Source: Diphasiastrum complanatum (lineage: Eukaryota > Streptophyta > Lycopodiopsida > Lycopodiales > Lycopodiaceae). Taken from it: DNA of 64,000 bases. The DNA lies in contig MU832582.1 in the NCBI GenBank assembly GCA_029204225.1, positions 1 to 64,000 on the forward strand. Direction: 5' to 3'. Below, one piece after another: positions 49,519 through 60,540 of the stretch. The translations under genes and the position numbers were made by a program. The stretch's first letter is position 1; each line of letters begins with the position of its first letter. Below the pieces are notes generated by a model. That model worked only from the letters and a program-made list of their open reading frames with translations, was not told where the DNA came from and made no database searches.

Positions 49519-50629
49519 TATGTACTTTTTCACACTTGTGAGGACTCTCAATTCAATGTGGTTGATCTTCTAAGGTGGGTGTGATTGCAAAGAGATCTAG
49601 ACAAGATTGATTCACACAATCTAGATTGACAATTCTAAGGCAAGAGCACACAAAACATGCATCAAGGCTTCTCGAGTAGAGAGAAAAAGATGGAGAAAAA
49701 TTAAGTGTAGATGCTCTCAAATCTCTTTAAAAAACTGAGTGTAAAATGAGCTCTCTCACTCTCTAATAGAGACTCGAGATCCAAGATGAGTAGTGACATG
49801 TGAAATGATTGGATCTCTTACATAGCACCTCTAAATTTGATTGGTTCGTTGAGTTGTTATCTCCTACATTGATTGGACCATTTTTTATGCATCTCTCTCT
49901 TGTGATTGGTCACATGACAATATTAAAACATCAAAAGACATGTCACTAGCCCTCTATCATCATGTCAAATGTCAAAGGCCTACACTACCTCAAGCTAAGT
50001 CAAAGCGGACGCGACTTTTTGGCGAGCATGTCAAGGCGAGCGGAATTTGGCGAGCAATTTTAAGATACATTGTATGATGGCGAGCACTTCTCTAATATGA
50101 GGAATTGTTTTTGGCGAGCAATATTATGATAGATTGTACGATGGCGAGCACTTCCTTAATATGACAAATATTCTAATACTATTTTTTTTTCTGGTTTTAG
50201 GAATGAAGGTGTGGCAACACATTGACGATTGAGTTTATAATCTCAAATACATGAGCAAAGTACAATTTGTTTTAGGTTGCTTCTTTTTAGTTCAAGTTTA
50301 TGAGCCAAATTGAATTGAATCAAGATTGTTTGATTCAAACAATTTTTTAGTGGCAAAGCTTGACTATTGAAGGCTTTGAACCATAGTTGCCCATTCTGAA
50401 ACAAGTTCCATTTCAGAATGGGACTCCAAAAAGAAATAAAACAAAAACATATATTTTTCACAAGTGAAGTCCAAATGTCAGTTTCACATTTATAACTTGA
50501 AAATTGTACACATATGTATGAACATAAATCAAACTACAAATGTGGTTTTATTAGGCATCTACTTTCCAAATGCCACACTTGAAGATACTAGGCTTCGTAA
50601 TTTTAGACAAACACATTTTTTTTTCAATT

Positions 50630-51075
50630 TTTTTTCATGGGCACCCTGGCACTAATGCTCGGGTGCCCGAGAAAAAAATTTGCCCAAAAAAATTCAATTT
50701 TTTTTTTTGCCCAGAAAAAAATTTGAAAAAAAAAAATTCAAATTTTTTTCTCGGGCACCCGGTCATTAGCGCCGACGCTAACGCCCGGGTGCCTGAGAAG
50801 AAAATCGAATTTTTTTTTTTTCCAAATTTTTTTTTTTAAATCTTTTTCAAACACCCCGACATTAACGTTGGCGCTAATGCCCGGGTGCCCTAGAAAAAAC
50901 TTTCAAAATTTAAAAAAAAAAAAATGTGCCCGAGAAAAAATTCGAAAAAAAAAAAATTGAAATTTTTTTTTTAAAGAATTTTTTTTTTCAAATTTTTTTT
51001 TTGAAACTTTTTTCTCGGGCACCTGGGCATTAGCGCCGTCGCTAATGCTCGGGTGCTTGAGAAAAAAATTTCGAA
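50630..51075. repeat. Array of GC-rich inverted repeats in poly-A/T
   Basis: A unit of about 45-50 bp of the form CTCGGGCACC-GGGCATTAGCG-N4-CGCTAATGC-CGGGTGC-GAG recurs at about 50,636 (partial), 50,748, 50,848 and 51,012, with a short half at about 50,928. Each unit is a near-perfect palindrome and is flanked by A or T runs of 6-13 bases, which themselves can pair. Not coding. Confidence 0.85.
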
Positions 51076-51109
51076 ATTTTTTTTTTCAGGGCAAATTTTT
51101 GACAAATTG

Positions 51110-51345
51110 ACTCATAAGTGGCCTTTAATGAGTCTCATGACTCCTTGGCCGAAATACAAGAAGCTACCTCTCTTAAAAGCTCATTGATTACATTCATATT
51201 AATGCAATGTAGAGTAAGATTTGTCTTCTTCTTGTACCTTTGCAACTCTTGTCCACCTTGAGGCTCCTCCACCTTATCGAGGACAAGGCAAACAGGTCTT
51301 GGAGTAATAGCAATGACTCCATTCGAAGCTATTAGAGTTAATGTT
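51110..51345 (-). pseudogene. Copia gag relic inside the MULE-like element
   Basis: At nucleotide level it resembles the gag of the 12.9-15.5 kb element: CTCATTGATTACATTCATAT-TTAATG-AATGTAGAG, CTTGAGGCTCCTCC and GACTCCATT-GAA match the order at 13,920-14,080. It is shorter and frame-shifted. Either captured by the element or inserted later. Confidence 0.55.
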
Positions 51346-52082
51346 TAGATTAGTATCCCTAATGTTGTAATTTATGATTAATTATGATTATTGGGCCATG
51401 CTTGCATGCATTTTATAGGGGCTTAAAAAGCCTAAAAAGCTGTCTCCACACATGTGGAAGCTGTTTTCCCGTGGAAGAATAGGCCTAGGTAATGGTCTCA
51501 AGCAATGTGGTAATGGTCTCAAGCCCCATACACAAAATCCTGAACGATAGATTATGTGCTTGCCAACTTGTCAACATTCAAATGAAAATCTATAACATCC
51601 AAACATAGTAGAATTGCTATCTTTGTAGTCTTGATTATGTCATCAAATCATAAAATGATACTTGAATAGGTATAAAGTGAAAAGATTGGGATGAAGGGTG
51701 AGCAAATGACTGGGATGAAGGGCGAGCGGGTGCTCAAGATGCTCGCCTTTGTCATGGAACTGCTCGTTGAGAAATGCTCGCCAAAAATCATCCCCCAGTC
51801 AAAGCTACTTTTGGCCTAATCACCTACTTACATATGTACAAGGTGTAATTTTCGCATAGGACCTCCAAAACTCAAGTTTAAAGCCTATTGACTATTCAAA
51901 CTCAACATCTATATAGTATAAAACTATTTAGAGAGAGAATATGTGTTTGCCATAAAAAATGTCATGTTGTGCAGCCAAAAATGTCACGCTCTGCCCACAA
52001 AAAATGTCATGCTTTTGCAAAGGAAAAAGCTAAAATACATTTTTTTAAAAATCACGTAGATTTCAAATTTTATTTCCCCCCT

Positions 52083-52083
<1 letters not shown>

Positions 52084-52174
<91 letters not shown>
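52084..52174. repeat. (CT)n microsatellite, ~91 bp
   Basis: Pure CT tract, followed by unrelated sequence. A 115-codon ORF across it is spurious. Confidence 0.97.
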
Positions 52175-52177
<3 letters not shown>

Positions 52178-52626
52178 CAAGTGTGTGAGTATGTTCAGAA
52201 TAGATCCTAGATCCAAACCAAATTGCGCAATCTAGTCAGTGTTTCAGGTGCATTTCCAAGCTTTGTCTTGCGTAGATTTTTGTGGATAGCACACTAATTT
52301 TCTAGGCTAATTGGTCAGAAGAGGTGTGGATGCTATCAAGGAGCTGCCTCGGCTATCTACGAGTCTTCTCCATGGCCGGATAAATACAAGTCTGAGATTA
52401 GGCATAGCAGAATCTACAAGAAAAATGTAGATTTTTTACCCTGCATGTGAACTATACAGCATTACAAGTGCATTCTGCTTCTGCATCGAGGTTTTAAATG
52501 TTTGATATTATGTAGGGCTGCTTATTTCTTGCTATTGCAGACACGAGCAACTTCTTGGATGCTTAGAGCACACTGTAGAAAATTGAGACAATTCTGAACT
52601 GTAGATTTGATCTACAACAAAATGGG
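52175..52626. other. Unclassified spacer
   Basis: No gene recognised between the CT tract and the satellite cluster. Confidence 0.5.
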
Positions 52627-52915
52627 ATTACATTTTACGAGTTACATCCGATGAGTTATTGAGTTACATTCGACGAGTTACTGAATCACATCCGATGAGT
52701 TACACATGACGAGTTACATCCAACGAGTTATTGAATCACATCTGACGAGTTACATCCGACGAGTCATTGAATCACATCCAAAAAGTTACATCCAACGAGT
52801 TATTGAATCACATCCGACGAGTTACATCCACAAGTTATTGAATCACACACGATGAGTTACATCTGACGAGTTATATGTAGTGAGTTATTGAATCACATCC
52901 GACAAATCACTTACC
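52627..52915. repeat. Tandem array GAGTTACATCCGACGAGTTA
   Basis: Units of about 18 bp (GAGTTACATCCGAC / GAGTTATTGAATCACATCCGAC) alternate into higher-order units of about 36 bp, at least seven times. Variation is mostly at the CG step (CCGAC, CTGAC, CCAAC). Confidence 0.9.
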
Positions 52916-53045
52916 ACAGACATTCGGCTGGTCACTTACCTCAATCATTCGGCCAATCACTTACCTCAAACATTCAGCTAACCACTTATCTCAAACATCG
53001 ACTGATCACTTACCACAAACATTATGTTGATCACTTACCACAGAC
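52916..53045. repeat. Tandem array ATCACTTACCACAGACATTCGGCTG
   Basis: About five units near 27-30 bp: TCACTTACC-CA-ACATTCGGC-A/G. It directly abuts the preceding and following arrays. Confidence 0.85.
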
Positions 53046-53225
53046 AAATGCATGCCTAAAGCCTAACCCTAAAGCATAATGTCTAAAGCCTAATACCTAA
53101 TGCCTAATGCCCAATGCATAATCCTAATGCCGAATCCTACTAACCCTAATGCCTAGTTCCTAAAGCCTAATGTCTTATGCCTATTGCCTAAAGCCTAACC
53201 CTAATGATTAATGTTTAAAGCCTAA
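53046..53225. repeat. Degenerate telomere-like (CCTAATG/CCCTAAA) heptamers
   Basis: CCTAACCCTAAAGC, CCTAATGCCTAATGCC, ACTAACCCTAATGCC and similar 6-7-mers run for about 180 bp. CCCTAAA is the canonical plant telomere heptamer; here only some units match it, so this is an interstitial, diverged telomere-like tract. Confidence 0.7.
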
Positions 53226-53805
53226 CACACACACACACACACACACACACCCTCCATAAACACACACATACACACACACCACACACACACACAGCACATG
53301 CATATACACACTTGCACACACATACACAAGCATACACATACACATGTGCACACACACCACATGCATGCACAACACATACACATACACACGTGCACACACA
53401 CCACATGCATGCACAACACATACACATACATATACACACGCACCCACACACAATAGACACACATACGCACAATACACATACACACACACAACAGATACAC
53501 ACACACACACACACATGCAAACACACATACATACACAACATGCACACATACACACATAAAAATACACGCGCACACACACACAACACACATACATATACAC
53601 ATGTACACATCACACATGCACACACAACACACTCATGCATGTACACACCCACACACAACGTGCAAACACATACACACACATGCACATGCACACACACAAA
53701 CCTTTGTTGGGCTCTCAGAACCCTAAACCTACATACATCGCATACAAACACACATTTTGTGCTAACACATTCTCTGCCACCTTTGACCTCCAGTTGTCTG
53801 TCATC

Positions 53806-53892
<87 letters not shown>

Positions 53893-54490
53893 CATCATAA
53901 ACACACACACACCACACGCACATACACACACACCACACACACACAGCACATGCATATACACACTTGCACACACCTACACATACACATGCATACACATACA
54001 CATGTGCACACACACCACATGCATGCACAACACATACACATACACACGTGCACACACACCACATGCATGCACAACACATACACATACATATACACATGCA
54101 CCCACACACACAACAGACACACATATGCACAATACACACATACAAACACAGAACATATACACATACAAACACACACACACACACATGCAAACACACATAC
54201 ATACACAACACAAACACATACACACACACATAAAAATACACGCGTGCACACATACATATACACATGTACACATCACACATGCACACTCATGCATGTACAC
54301 ACGCACACACAACGTGCAAACACATACACACACATGCACATGCACACACACAAACCTTTGTTGGGCTCTCAGAATTTTAAACCTACATACATCGCATACA
54401 AACACACATTTTGTGCTAACACATTCTCTGCCGCCTTTAACCTCCAGTTGTCTGTCATCGACACACACACACACACACACACACACACCC
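53226..54490. repeat. AC-rich satellite with a 654-bp tandem duplication
   Basis: Long CA/ACACAT tracts with inserted CATGCATG and AATACAC variants. A non-repetitive island (CCTTTGTTGGGCTCTCAGAA, then TAAACCTACATACATCGCATAC, CTGTCATCGACAC) appears at 53,701 and again at 54,355, so a unit of about 654 bp is duplicated in tandem. The array ends at CCCCATCGGCCGCCCGTCATC. ORFs of up to 410 codons here are His-Thr repeats and not genes. Confidence 0.9.
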
Positions 54491-54544
54491 CATCGGCCGC
54501 CCGTCATCGACGGGCACACTGCGCTAGTAAATGAACTAAAATGA

Positions 54545-55740
54545 TTATGTCTACCCTCCACATGTGGGAACATGCTCCACACATGTGAGATCTACATATG
54601 TGAGCTCTAAGAACACCAAATTAGCCTAAGACCCATGCAATGTCAAAAATGGAGTTTTGAGAACCTTATGAAAATCTATCATGACCTACATGCATGTGAG
54701 GTTTCATATCTATCAAAGTTGAACGGATCAAATTGAACTGAACAAACTATCTACCACACTTTGAATCCAGGCAAGAGCTCAATCACATCAAAAGTTACAA
54801 TCATCCAAAGACAAGCAAGTTTCCACATGAAAAAACTAAGTAAAATTCACAATGAGAACCCAATCCAAGCACCTTGCTCTCGGGTAGAGAGAGAAAGAGG
54901 TCTTGCTCTCGGATAGAGATAGAGAATAGACCAAAAATGCTTCAAAGTGAAAATTGCATTCTCTCTCATAGCTAATTCTCACTGAGACGAGCTCACAGAT
55001 GAGTTTGTGAGAGTTCCTAAGCTTTCCCAAGATCCAAAAAGTGCATTTTCTACCCAAAACTCTCGCAGACCCCATTTTTAGAAGTTTCTATTGCAAGTAA
55101 CCTTTTTTCCTTCTACTAAAGCTTTCTCACACTGAGACTAGCCTACAAAAAAGTTGGCAAGAGTTCTTAATGTATCAATAAGTTGTGCGAGAGTTCATAT
55201 GAAGTTTTGATGAAGTTGTAAAGGAAAAAGTAACTTTTTTTATTAAACATCAATAACTTTTGCATATGCGAAAGTTAACCTTCGCCAATTTGACACAAGC
55301 CATATCTAACCTAGATCTAGGTACAGTTAAGAGGCCAAGAGTTAGATCCGAATTGATTGCAAACAAATTAATGTTTTGACTGCAAAATAGTACAAAGAAC
55401 CCTCGCACAGCCAACCCTCGCATTGAGTAACCCTAGCAAATATGATCACTAGGTAGATCTATCTCAGATTATTTACAATGAAAATTTTAGTGCAATTAGA
55501 GTGGATCAGAGAGATATCTAGAAAAAACCAAGAAAAAGGACTAAAATCACACTATTAGCCAATTGAATCTAGGTTGCAATCACAACATCCATCAATATCC
55601 AGCATCCCTGGACTGAACCAAGTGAATGAATCTCATATCAGGATGATCAGTACTCAGAAAAATAGAAAACATTTCAAAAAAATTGTCTCATTGGCTAGTG
55701 ACTTGACACATCAAATCACTCGCTCAATCACATACAAGTC
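54545..55740. mobile_element. LTR-like segment, second copy of the 46.8-kb family
   Basis: Starts with the same CTACCCTCCACATGTGGGAA ... CACATGTGAGAT block as 46,791. A duplicated TTGCTCTCGG-TAGAGA unit lies at about 54,871 and 54,902. No coding sequence. Ends not resolved; the right part (55,100-55,740) may be internal or unrelated. Confidence 0.4.
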
Positions 55741-56034
55741 ATACCATTAAGTCACAGTCCCCCAGACCCCTACGTTGGGGCATCACCAGGGATGCCCCAA
55801 ATTAAAGTTGGTGTGGATTTAGAATGAACAATTAGGCCGCAACAAAAATGAAGGTCGTTATCCCATCACCAACAAAGGAAGAACACGATGAAACGTGATA
55901 ATAGGATCTTGGATAACTTAGAGAATGAAATGATAGAGCAATTCTGATATGTGATGGTAATGAGTATCAGCGCGGATGTCATAGACAACCGTAAAAAGAG
56001 ATTGCGAAACAATTAGGCATTTGAGACAACCATG
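55741..56034 (-). other. Leader region 3' of a PBS on the minus strand
   Basis: Lies where the internal leader of a minus-strand element should be, immediately after the PBS at 56,035-56,046. It has a short inverted repeat CCCC-TACGTTGGGGCATC...GATGCCCC near 55,770-55,800. No gag recognised. Confidence 0.4.
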
Positions 56035-56046
56035 ACTCTGATACCA
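56035..56046 (-). other. Primer-binding site (tRNA-iMet type)
   Basis: Minus strand TGGTATCAGAGT, one mismatch from the canonical site, directly beside an LTR end (TCTCTTCA). Confidence 0.7.
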
Positions 56047-56047
56047 C

Positions 56048-56343
56048 TGAAGAGAATTGGGACCGAAAAAAATGCGCTGATGAACCACTGTTGGGAATCA
56101 GATGTCAAATTGGTCATTCTTTGTTTGAACCCAGATGGAGTTTGATCTGTTTGTTGGCTACACTACCTGCTAGATCAGATCTGCAATCCTCCAAAGTGTA
56201 GACAGACACTACTGACCTACGTTTAATTGTTTAAGCATCTGCAAGTATGAACCATTGTGCGGAATGAATAGTAAACAACTAGTTACGAACAGTTCTGAAC
56301 TTTCTTTTTAAGAAAATGAAATTGAACTTCTATATGTTTAGTT
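56048..56343 (-). mobile_element. LTR shared by copia A and a second internal region
   Basis: On + it starts TGAAGAGAATTGGG beside the PBS and runs to the end of copia A's RNase H frame at 56,344. It therefore stands at the 3' end of copia A while also carrying a PBS on its other side, as a 5' LTR would. The TG start on the minus strand is not clear. About 295 bp. Confidence 0.5.
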
Positions 56344-58700
56344 CTAGAATGAGTTTGTGGGTTCAGAGATAGAGCTATATAGCTTTGATTGTCGCGCTGG
56401 AGTATAGTTGGACTGATCTGTGGAAATTGTAGATTTTGTGGTAACCTTATGAGTCAAATAGTTTCCTTCACCTGATGTAGCTGCAACATATTTTGATTCT
56501 ATAGAGGACAACAAAATGCATTTCTGTTTTATGTTGTTCCATGAAATGGGTCCTCCTGCAAGAAAACAAATATAACCAGATGTGGACTTTCTAGTATCAA
56601 CATCTTCTGCCCAATCTGAATCTGAATAGGTGACTAATGTAAGTGCAGTTTCTTTATTATCATTATAGTACAAATCATAGTACTTTGTAGCTTTAATATA
56701 CTTCAATACTCTTTATAGAGCCTTCCAATGTTGTAAGCCTAGATTGGACATGTATTGTGACAGTGTGCTTACCGCATACGCTAGATCAGGTTGTGTGTAG
56801 ATCTTAGAATACATTATAGACCCAATTATCGACTGATAAGGGTGTCTGCACATCTCTTTATGTTCTGCTTGAGTTTTGAGGCACATGTCTTTTAGATAGT
56901 TTGGATCTTGGATCCATGGGTGTGTCTGTCGGCTTGCAGTCCTCCATACCATATCTGCAAAGTACATTGATTAAATAGGATTATTGGCTTATAGCGATCC
57001 TTCTGCTTGTGTGATCTCTGGTGATCTCCATACCAAATAGGTAATGAACTGGGTCATCTCAAATTTTGTTGAAAGCAAAGATTTTGTTTCATATAGTAAC
57101 ATTTGAATTGCTGATGATTAAAGAATCATCGACATATAATGATATTATGACATAACTTGACCCTTTATACTTGAGATACACATTTGAATCTGTAGAGCAA
57201 GAACTAAATTGGTGCTGCAACAATAAGTGATTAATTCTTTCATACCAGGCCATAGGAGCTTGAGAGGCCATAGGAGCTTGAGAGGCCATAAAGTGTCTTA
57301 TGCATTTTACATACCATATGCTCTTGGCCTTGAAGGATGTAACCTTCTGGTTGATAAATGAAAATATCTTCTTGTATGTATCCATGAAGGAATGTTGTTT
57401 GGATGTCCATCTGATAAATGTCCAAATCCTCTGTAGCAGCTATAGCCAGCAAAGTTCAAATAGATTGATGCTTTGCCACTAGAGTGCTAGAAGTGTCAGT
57501 GTACTTAATCTATTCCATATACTTGCTCGTATCCTTTAACCACCAATCGAGCTTTCCATTTGGATATTGATACATCTGGATTGAGCTTTAATTTGAAGAT
57601 CCATTTAGTGTCAATGAGTTTTGTACCTGCAAGAGGATTAACAAGACTCCAGATCTTGTTCTTCATCAATGAGTTGTACTCAGCATCCATGGCAGCTTCC
57701 CATTTGTTTGCATCTGACATTGACAATGCTTTTACAACAGAGGCTGGTTCATCATGACTGATAAATGTCTGAGAGATGAAACGATCAGGGTGTTGTCATT
57801 GTCGTGTAGATCTTCAAACTGTAGGTTTCTGAGCAAATGTCTCTCCTGGGTGAATGATTGGGATATCTTCATATTGTGGTTGAAAGATCATAGGTCTGGG
57901 CCTATCGATTGTAAATGGAGTTGTTGGAACAAATCTTGCATTTGCTGCTTCTGCTTAACATCATAAAATTGGTCTTCAAGGAAGACTGCATCTCAATTGA
58001 CTGAGATCTAACATGTTCATCATCAAGATGCGTTATGCTTTATGTGATGTTGAATAGCCAATAAAAATATACTTACAGCTGACTGGGTCTAACCTTTTCC
58101 TCATATTAGATGGTATTTGTGCATAGTAGAGACATCCAAATACACATAGGGGTTTAAGCCTTGGTTTGTAACCAAAGTAGGCTTCAAACGAAGTTTTAAG
58201 GTGAACTGCCCTTGTGTTGGAATAATTTTGCAGATAGCAGGCTATAGATATTGCTTCAGCCCAAAATTTCTTGGGTAGCTGAGCATTAGATATCATGAAT
58301 TGTGCAGCTTCCAACAACGTTTAATTCTTTCTTTCAGCTACATCGTTCTGTTGCGGTGTGTAGCTAGCAATGAATTGATGGTACACACGACATGAAGATA
58401 GGTAGTCCACCATTTCATCACTCCCCTTGAATCAGACAGCAGATCTTCTGACCAGTTTGAGTCTCAGCAAACTGTTTAAATTCTCTGAAACAGTTGAATG
58501 CCTCAGACTTGTTCTTTATGAATATAATTTTGGTGAATCTGGAGAGGTCATCAATAAAAGTGATGAAATATAAAGTGGGACATGCTCATAGGACCACACA
58601 ATTTGAGTTGAATTTGTCTGCTCAACCTTTGTCATCTTATCCTTGAAATTCTTCTTTTTGGAATGCTGCTTATTAGAGTACAAGGCCATTGTCTTAAAAT
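56344..58700 (-). pseudogene. Ty1/copia pol relic A (integrase-RT-RNase H)
   Basis: Minus strand, right to left: pre-integrase tail (NKQHSKKKNFKDKMTKVEQ; about 58,600-58,690), integrase core in shifted frames (FIDDLSRFTKIIFIKNKSEA), then KKFWAEAISIACYLQN and CVFGCLYYAQIPSNMRKRLD (58,033-58,317). RT: NKWEAAMDAEYNSLMKNKIW, LVVKGYEQVYGID (57,505-57,726), MDIQTTFLHGYIQEDIF, KTLYGL, and the catalytic YVDD in IISLYVDDSLIIS (near 57,140). RNase H: DSDWAEDVDTRKSTSGYI and SSIESKYVAATSGEGNYL. Frameshifts and stops divide it into at least six frames. A 21-bp tandem duplication at about 57,247-57,290 repeats MASQAP. Gag and protease are missing. Confidence 0.85.
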
Positions 58701-60030
58701 ATCCCATGCTTCTTTAGAAGTGTTACTATTTGATACATGAGCTAATAACACTCCAAGTGATGTCCTATGCTTCATGAACAAGTCTTTTCCCAATGCTTTG
58801 GTGAAGATATCAGCTACACATTCCCTTGAAGACACATGTTGAAGCTCCACCTCCTTTGCAATGACTTGCTCCCTCACAAAATGATATTGCACCTCAATAT
58901 GCTTGCTCCTAGCATGAAAGACAATTTTCTGGGCTGATTGATTGTCACAAAAGATTATTGGGATCTCTGAAAAATCCAGCAAGTGAAGATCCTTGATCGT
59001 CCTCTTGATCCATACCATCTCCTTTGTGCAATGTGTAAGAGCTTTGTACTCGACCTCACTAGATGACAATGAGATAGTGGCTTGTTTTTTCGACATCCAT
59101 GATATAGCTCCATCACCTATGAAAATACAATGAGCACTAATGGATTTCCTATCCATTACATCTCCAGCATAGTCCAAATCTGAGAATCCAAAAAGATTAG
59201 GTGATGATCTCTCATACAATATGCCAAAATCTCGAGTTCCAATGATGTACCTCAAAACTCACTTTCCTAGCTTCCAATGCTCCTCACTAGGATCTTGCAT
59301 GAATTGACTCAATCTTCCAACACAATAGCTTAAATTTGGTCTAGTAATGGTTAGATAGATGAGTGAACCAACTAGCTTCCTATAGAGAGTAATGTCCTCG
59401 AAGGATCTTTCATTACCTCTTATAGTTAGCTTTACATGAGACTCCATAGGTGTATCACTAGCTTTTGCATCTACCATATGAAAACTTTCTAGAATAGAAT
59501 TAGCATACTTCTCTTGACAAATGAAAGTAGTTTGAGAAGATCTAATGACTTCTATTTCCAAAATGTAATGCAAATTACCAAGATCATGCACCTCAAACTC
59601 CTTCTTATCCTCCACATCTTGATTGTCTCCACCACTCAAGATGATATCATCCACATAGATTAGCAAGATGATAACATCATTTCCAGCAAACCTATAATAA
59701 AGTGAATGATCATACTCACTCATAACAAAGCCTTGAGAGAGTAAAAAATGTTAAGCTTAGCATACCAACTCCTTGGTGTTTGCTTAAGGCCATACAAGCT
59801 CTTTTGTAGTAGACACACATGATTTGGCTTTGTTGATGAAATGTAGCTCTCGGGCTGCTCCATGTACATTTCTCCTCAAGATCACCATTCAAGAATGCAT
59901 TTGAAATGTCCATTTGCCATAGATCCCATCCATAAAGTGTAGCAAGTGAAATGATGACTCGAATGCTTACCATCTTTGCCATGGGTGCAAAGGTCTCATC
60001 ATAGTCACTGAACTAAAACCCCTTGAATAA
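58632..60030 (-). pseudogene. Ty1/copia pol relic B (RT-RNase H)
   Basis: Better preserved than A. RT begins DYDETFAPMAKMVSIRVI (just before 59,982), has MDISNAFLNGDLEEK, then a 154-codon frame (59,259-59,723) with LLIYVDDIILSGGDNQDVED (catalytic YVDD), HYILEIEVIRSSQTTFICQ and LVGSLIYLTITRPNLSYCV. RNase H (58,632-59,255, 207 codons) has DLDYAGDVMDRKSISAHCIF, SSSEVEYKALTHCTKEMVW, FCDNQSAQKIVFHARSKHIE, REQVIAKEVELQHVSS and FTKALGKDLFMKHRTSLG. At its end the frame runs on into SNTSKEAWDILRQ, which looks like copia gag, then meets relic A. Integrase and gag of B itself are missing. Confidence 0.9.
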
Positions 60031-60342
60031 GATCTTGGTTGTAATAGGCACGCATCCAAACGTGTGGCTGATATAGTAATCACCTTGTGACCTATTGAAA
60101 AGACCACGATAGACTACCTCTTACTAGGTTAAGCACCCTCTCTCACCAATGCTCTGGAAAACCGGCAAAGTATAGAAATGGAATTAACAAGTTTTCTAAA
60201 AAATTGGTATCATAAAATATTTGATGATATTTTATACAAGCATATAAAGCCTTTTAGGAGTAAAAGTCTTCAAAAAACTAAGTTCTATAAAATGCATGTT
60301 TTTTGAGGAAACTGAGGTTTCCTTGAGCACTACTCTCTCACT
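60031..60342. other. Spacer right of copia B
   Basis: Decayed pol sequence to about 60,110, then DNA without recognised features. Confidence 0.5.
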
Positions 60343-60540
60343 TATCTAGGAGCCTTGGATGTAAGTGGAATACAATAAGCATTTACTACCTCTTGCTAGG
60401 TCTCACACTTATCTAGGAGCCTTGAATTGGGATGCAATAAGCATTTTACTACCTCTTGCTAGGTCTCTCACTAATCTAGGAGCCTTGATGGAATTGGAAT
60501 TTGGGATGCAATAAGCATTTAAAGCAATTCTCATGTAGAG
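60343..60540. repeat. 63-67 bp tandem repeat
   Basis: ATCTAGGAGCCTTG recurs at about 60,344, 60,411 and 60,474, with TGCAATAAGCATTTACTACC and CTTGCTAGGTCTC between. Confidence 0.85.

Larger units (their letters stand above)
50007..51796. mobile_element. MULE-like (Mutator superfamily) non-autonomous element, 1.79 kb
   Basis: Bordered by a perfect 9-bp duplication AGTCAAAGC (49,998-50,006 and 51,797-51,805), the length typical of Mutator-like elements. The ends are inverted copies: left GGACGCGACTTTTTGGCGAG, right (reverse complement) GGGGGATGATTTTTGGCGAG; 14 contiguous bases match (TTTTTGGCGAGCAT). Subterminal GGCGAGC motifs occur about six times at the left, including a 64-bp tandem duplication (50,049 and 50,113), and inverted at the right. 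No transposase is present. The interior holds an array of GC-rich inverted repeats and a copia gag relic. The element splits an LTR whose sequence resumes on the far side. Confidence 0.75.
49519..51870. mobile_element. LTR (solo) split by a MULE-like insertion
   Basis: The left part (49,519-50,006) and right part (51,806 to about 51,870) together align with the LTR at 26,926-27,555: CACACTTGTGAGGA, GTTGATCTTCTAAGG, GGCAAGAGCAC, CTCGAGATCCA, GTCACTAGCCCTCTA, then across the insertion TTTGGCCTAATCAC and CATAGGACC. No pol sequence is attached, so it is a solo LTR or a remnant. The exact right end is not clear. Confidence 0.65.

Noticed and set aside
53312-54544. 410-codon ORF of His-Thr repeats and other long ORFs on both strands
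   Set aside because: Produced entirely by the AC satellite; all frames are open because the dinucleotide contains no stop codon.
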